Shown here piece after piece: positions 6,908 to 8,196 of a stretch of DNA of 8,196 nt. Each line of letters starts with the position of its first letter. The stretch's first letter is position 1. The notes beneath the pieces were generated by a model. That model saw only the letters and a program-made list of their open reading frames with translations. It was not told where the DNA came from and ran no database searches. Source of the stretch: Oscillospiraceae bacterium (GTDB lineage Bacteria; Bacillota_A; Clostridia; Oscillospirales; Oscillospiraceae); contig JAGBEM010000257.1 of assembly GCA_017936985.1 (NCBI GenBank), forward strand, positions 1 through 8,196, written 5' to 3'. A program made the position numbers and the translations under genes.

Positions 6908-7996
6908 TTACACTCCAAACAGTCCGGCAACAGCCTTTTCGTCCAGCTTGGAACCAATGACACACAGCTTGCCAATGACAGCAGCGCTGCCGCTGCGGAC
7001 ATCATGTTCCTCAGGCACATAGTCAAAGTGGATCCAGCCACCGTCAGCGCAGGCGACAATACCCTTGGCCCGGAGGATCATACCATAATCACCGGAATCC
7101 AGCTGATGCAGGGCATTTTTGATCTGCTCAGCAGTAAACTTCTTGGTGGTCTCAACCCCCCAGGAGGTAAACACTTCATCAGCATGATGATGGTGATGGT
7201 CGTGATCGTGGCAGCCGCAGGTGCAGTGCTCATCATGCTCATGATGGTGGTGTTCATGCTCATGGTCGTGACCGCAACAGCAATGCTCATCATGCTCATG
7301 ATGGTGGTGTTCATGCTCATGGTCATGACCACAGCAGCAATGCTCATCATGCTCATGATGGTGGTGCTCATGCTCCATCTGCTTCAGCTCGTCTTCCAGA
7401 GAATGGTTGGACTGCATAGCATCCAGCAGCTGCTTGCCTGTAAGTTCATGCCAGGGAGTGGTGACCAGCGTTGCTTCTTCATTATGCTCCCGCAGCAGTG
7501 CAACAGACGCATCCAATTTTGCCTGGGGAATGGAGTCCGTACGGGACAGAATGATAGTAGATGCGGTTTCCACCTGGTTATTATAGAACTCGCCAAAGTT
7601 CTTCATACAAACCTTCACCTTGCCGGCATCTACAACCGCAACAGTGTTGCCCAGCTTGACCTGATCATTGGTTACCTTCTCCACCGCAGCGATCACATCG
7701 GACAGCTTACCCACACCGGAAGGCTCGATGACGATCCGGTCAGGTGCATACTCTGCGATCACTTGGGTCAGTGCCTTACCGAAATCACCCACCAGACTGC
7801 AGCAAATGCAGCCGGAGTTCATCTCCGTAATATTGATGCCGGCATCCTGCAGGAAGCCGCCATCGATACCGATCTCGCCAAACTCATTTTCGATCAGTAC
7901 CAGTTTTTCACCGCAATAACCCTCCTGAATCATTTTCTTGATCAGCGTTGTTTTACCGGCACCAAGAAAACCGGAGTAAATGTCAATAACAGTCAT
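6908..7996 (-). CDS. COG0523/CobW-family G3E GTPase with His/Cys-rich metal-binding insert
   Basis: Protein of 362 residues, probably a cytoplasmic metallochaperone or metal-insertion GTPase. Family members act in zinc, cobalt or nitrile-hydratase iron handling, and the metal here is not known. The P-loop GFLGAGKT is at residues 9-16, the metal-site motif CICC at 63-66 (MNSGCICCS), EPSG at 91-94, and SRTD at 151-154 in the NKxD position. Residues 209-271 form a low-complexity insert with 32 His and 9 Cys in 63 residues, including two HCCCG and one HCTCGC cluster. The CobW C-terminal domain follows (about 272-362; FTSWGVETTKKF, RAKGIVA, WIHFDYVP). The ATG at 7996 is preceded by AGGAGGAAGGAAG (8014-8002). 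It is the first gene of a two-gene operon. Confidence 0.93.
   Translation of the reverse strand: MTVIDIYSGFLGAGKTTLIKKMIQEGYCGEKLVLIENEFGEIGIDGGFLQDAGINITEMNSGCICCSLVGDFGKALTQVIAEYAPDRIVIEPSGVGKLSDVIAAVEKVTNDQVKLGNTVAVVDAGKVKVCMKNFGEFYNNQVETASTIILSRTDSIPQAKLDASVALLREHNEEATLVTTPWHELTGKQLLDAMQSNHSLEDELKQMEHEHHHHEHDEHCCCGHDHEHEHHHHEHDEHCCCGHDHEHEHHHHEHDEHCTCGCHDHDHHHHHADEVFTSWGVETTKKFTAEQIKNALHQLDSGDYGMILRAKGIVACADGGWIHFDYVPEEHDVRSGSAAVIGKLCVIGSKLDEKAVAGLFGV
7227..7375. repeat. 57-bp tandem repeat encoding the His/Cys-rich insert
   Basis: Unit 1 is 7227-7283 and unit 2 is 7284-7340; they differ at 3 of 57 bases, all synonymous. A third, partial copy (7341-7375) matches the first 35 bases with one mismatch. 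The unit encodes 19 residues (EHEHHHHEHDEHCCCGHDH). A degenerate, further-diverged stretch continues below 7227 (HCTCGCHDHDHHHHH in the protein). Confidence 0.95.
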
Positions 7997-8010
7997 AATA
8001 ACTTCCTTCC

Positions 8011-8024
8011 TCCTGTAAACAGGA
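8011..8024 (-). promoter_or_regulatory. Small inverted repeat overlapping the G3E operon Shine-Dalgarno
   Basis: TCCTGT-AA-ACAGGA: in the minus-strand mRNA UCCUG could pair with CAGGA around a UUUA loop, and CAGGA is the 5' part of the AGGAGG ribosome binding site. The stem is short, so any effect on translation is speculative. Confidence 0.35.
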
Positions 8025-8038
8025 ATTTTCTATCCGTA

Positions 8039-8047
8039 AGTATAGCA
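8039..8047 (-). promoter_or_regulatory. Extended -10 promoter of the G3E operon
   Basis: On the minus strand TGCTATACT (TG plus one base plus TATACT), about 43 bases before the start codon. The -35 at 17-base spacing would be TAGATT, a poor match. I could not recognise a Zur or Fur operator around it. Confidence 0.6.
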
Positions 8048-8126
8048 CACAAAAGCTAAAAAATCTACACAAATCTTTTGACTGTTATCTCGACAAAATC
8101 CCCTTGAATACTGCCTTTTGTCTGGA

Positions 8127-8196
8127 TTATTCTATATTCAGGCGGGCACCATCCCCAGCTGCGACAACGCCCACCACCGCCGTCCCGGATCTCCCC
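8127..8196 (-). CDS. Possible 3' end of an unidentified minus-strand gene, cut by the window edge
   Basis: A minus-strand frame enters from the right edge and ends at TAA (8129-8127) after 22 visible residues that include TAVVGVVAAGDGARLNIE. The stretch is markedly GC-rich, and the DNA becomes AT-rich just past the stop codon, as at a gene end. All the other genes between 1987 and 7996 are also on the minus strand. A second minus frame is also open here and runs further, so the frame choice is uncertain. I do not recognise the product, and I see no terminator between it and the G3E operon promoter. Confidence 0.3.
   Translation of the reverse strand, partial: GRSGTAVVGVVAAGDGARLNIE

Noticed and set aside
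6041..8059. A 672-codon plus-strand open frame opposite both G3E genes
   Set aside because: Both minus-strand genes carry full family motifs, good ribosome binding sites and a shared terminator. The plus frame is their antisense: its Met/Leu/Val-rich hydrophobic run is simply the complement of the His/Cys repeat codons.
8078..8139. Possible plus-strand promoter (TTGACT or TTGAAT with TATTCT)
   Set aside because: Spacing to any -10-like hexamer is wrong (19 bases or more), and no plus-strand start codon follows before the edge.

Overview
The gene set points to an endospore-forming, anaerobic Bacillota/Clostridia chromosome of medium GC, perhaps an Oscillospiraceae-like gut lineage. The reasons are the adjacent spoIIGA-sigE sporulation pair, a Rex redox repressor, DUF975 and DUF951 family proteins, strong AGGAGG-type ribosome binding sites and several extended -10 (TGnTATAAT-like) promoters. 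The genus is inferred from gene content only. The window reads as ordinary core chromosome: I see no insertion sequence, prophage, CRISPR array, tRNA or rRNA.

Layout: (1) Bases 1-1176, plus strand: the C-terminal two thirds of glutaminyl-tRNA synthetase (glnS), running in from the left edge and ending at a hairpin terminator. (2) Bases 1209-1983, plus strand: a near-consensus promoter overlapping that terminator's tail, a DUF975 membrane protein, and a terminator shared with the convergent rex gene. (3) Bases 1987-4259, minus strand: spoIIGA (protease that activates pro-sigma-E), overlapped by 4 bases by sigE, then rex under its own promoter. No terminator separates sigE from rex. (4) Bases 4327-5872, minus strand: rarA followed 9 bases later by a small DUF951 gene, ending at a hairpin that covers the DUF951 stop codon. 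(5) Bases 5933-8047, minus strand: two G3E (COG0523/CobW) GTPase-family genes 3 bases apart, closed by a strong terminator. The upstream one is canonical, with a very His/Cys-rich metal-binding insert built of 57-bp tandem repeats. The downstream one joins a divergent G3E-like P-loop domain to a C-terminal domain resembling the TIGR03943/DUF1980 family. (6) At the right edge, about 70 GC-rich bases may hold the last codons of another minus-strand gene.

Functionally, spoIIGA-sigE forms the early mother-cell sporulation switch, and rex reports the NADH/NAD+ state. The G3E pair looks like a metal (probably zinc) trafficking or metallation module. It is the most unusual part of the window, because a second, chimeric G3E protein appears to carry a domain normally found in a separate permease partner. 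I found no clearly new large system.
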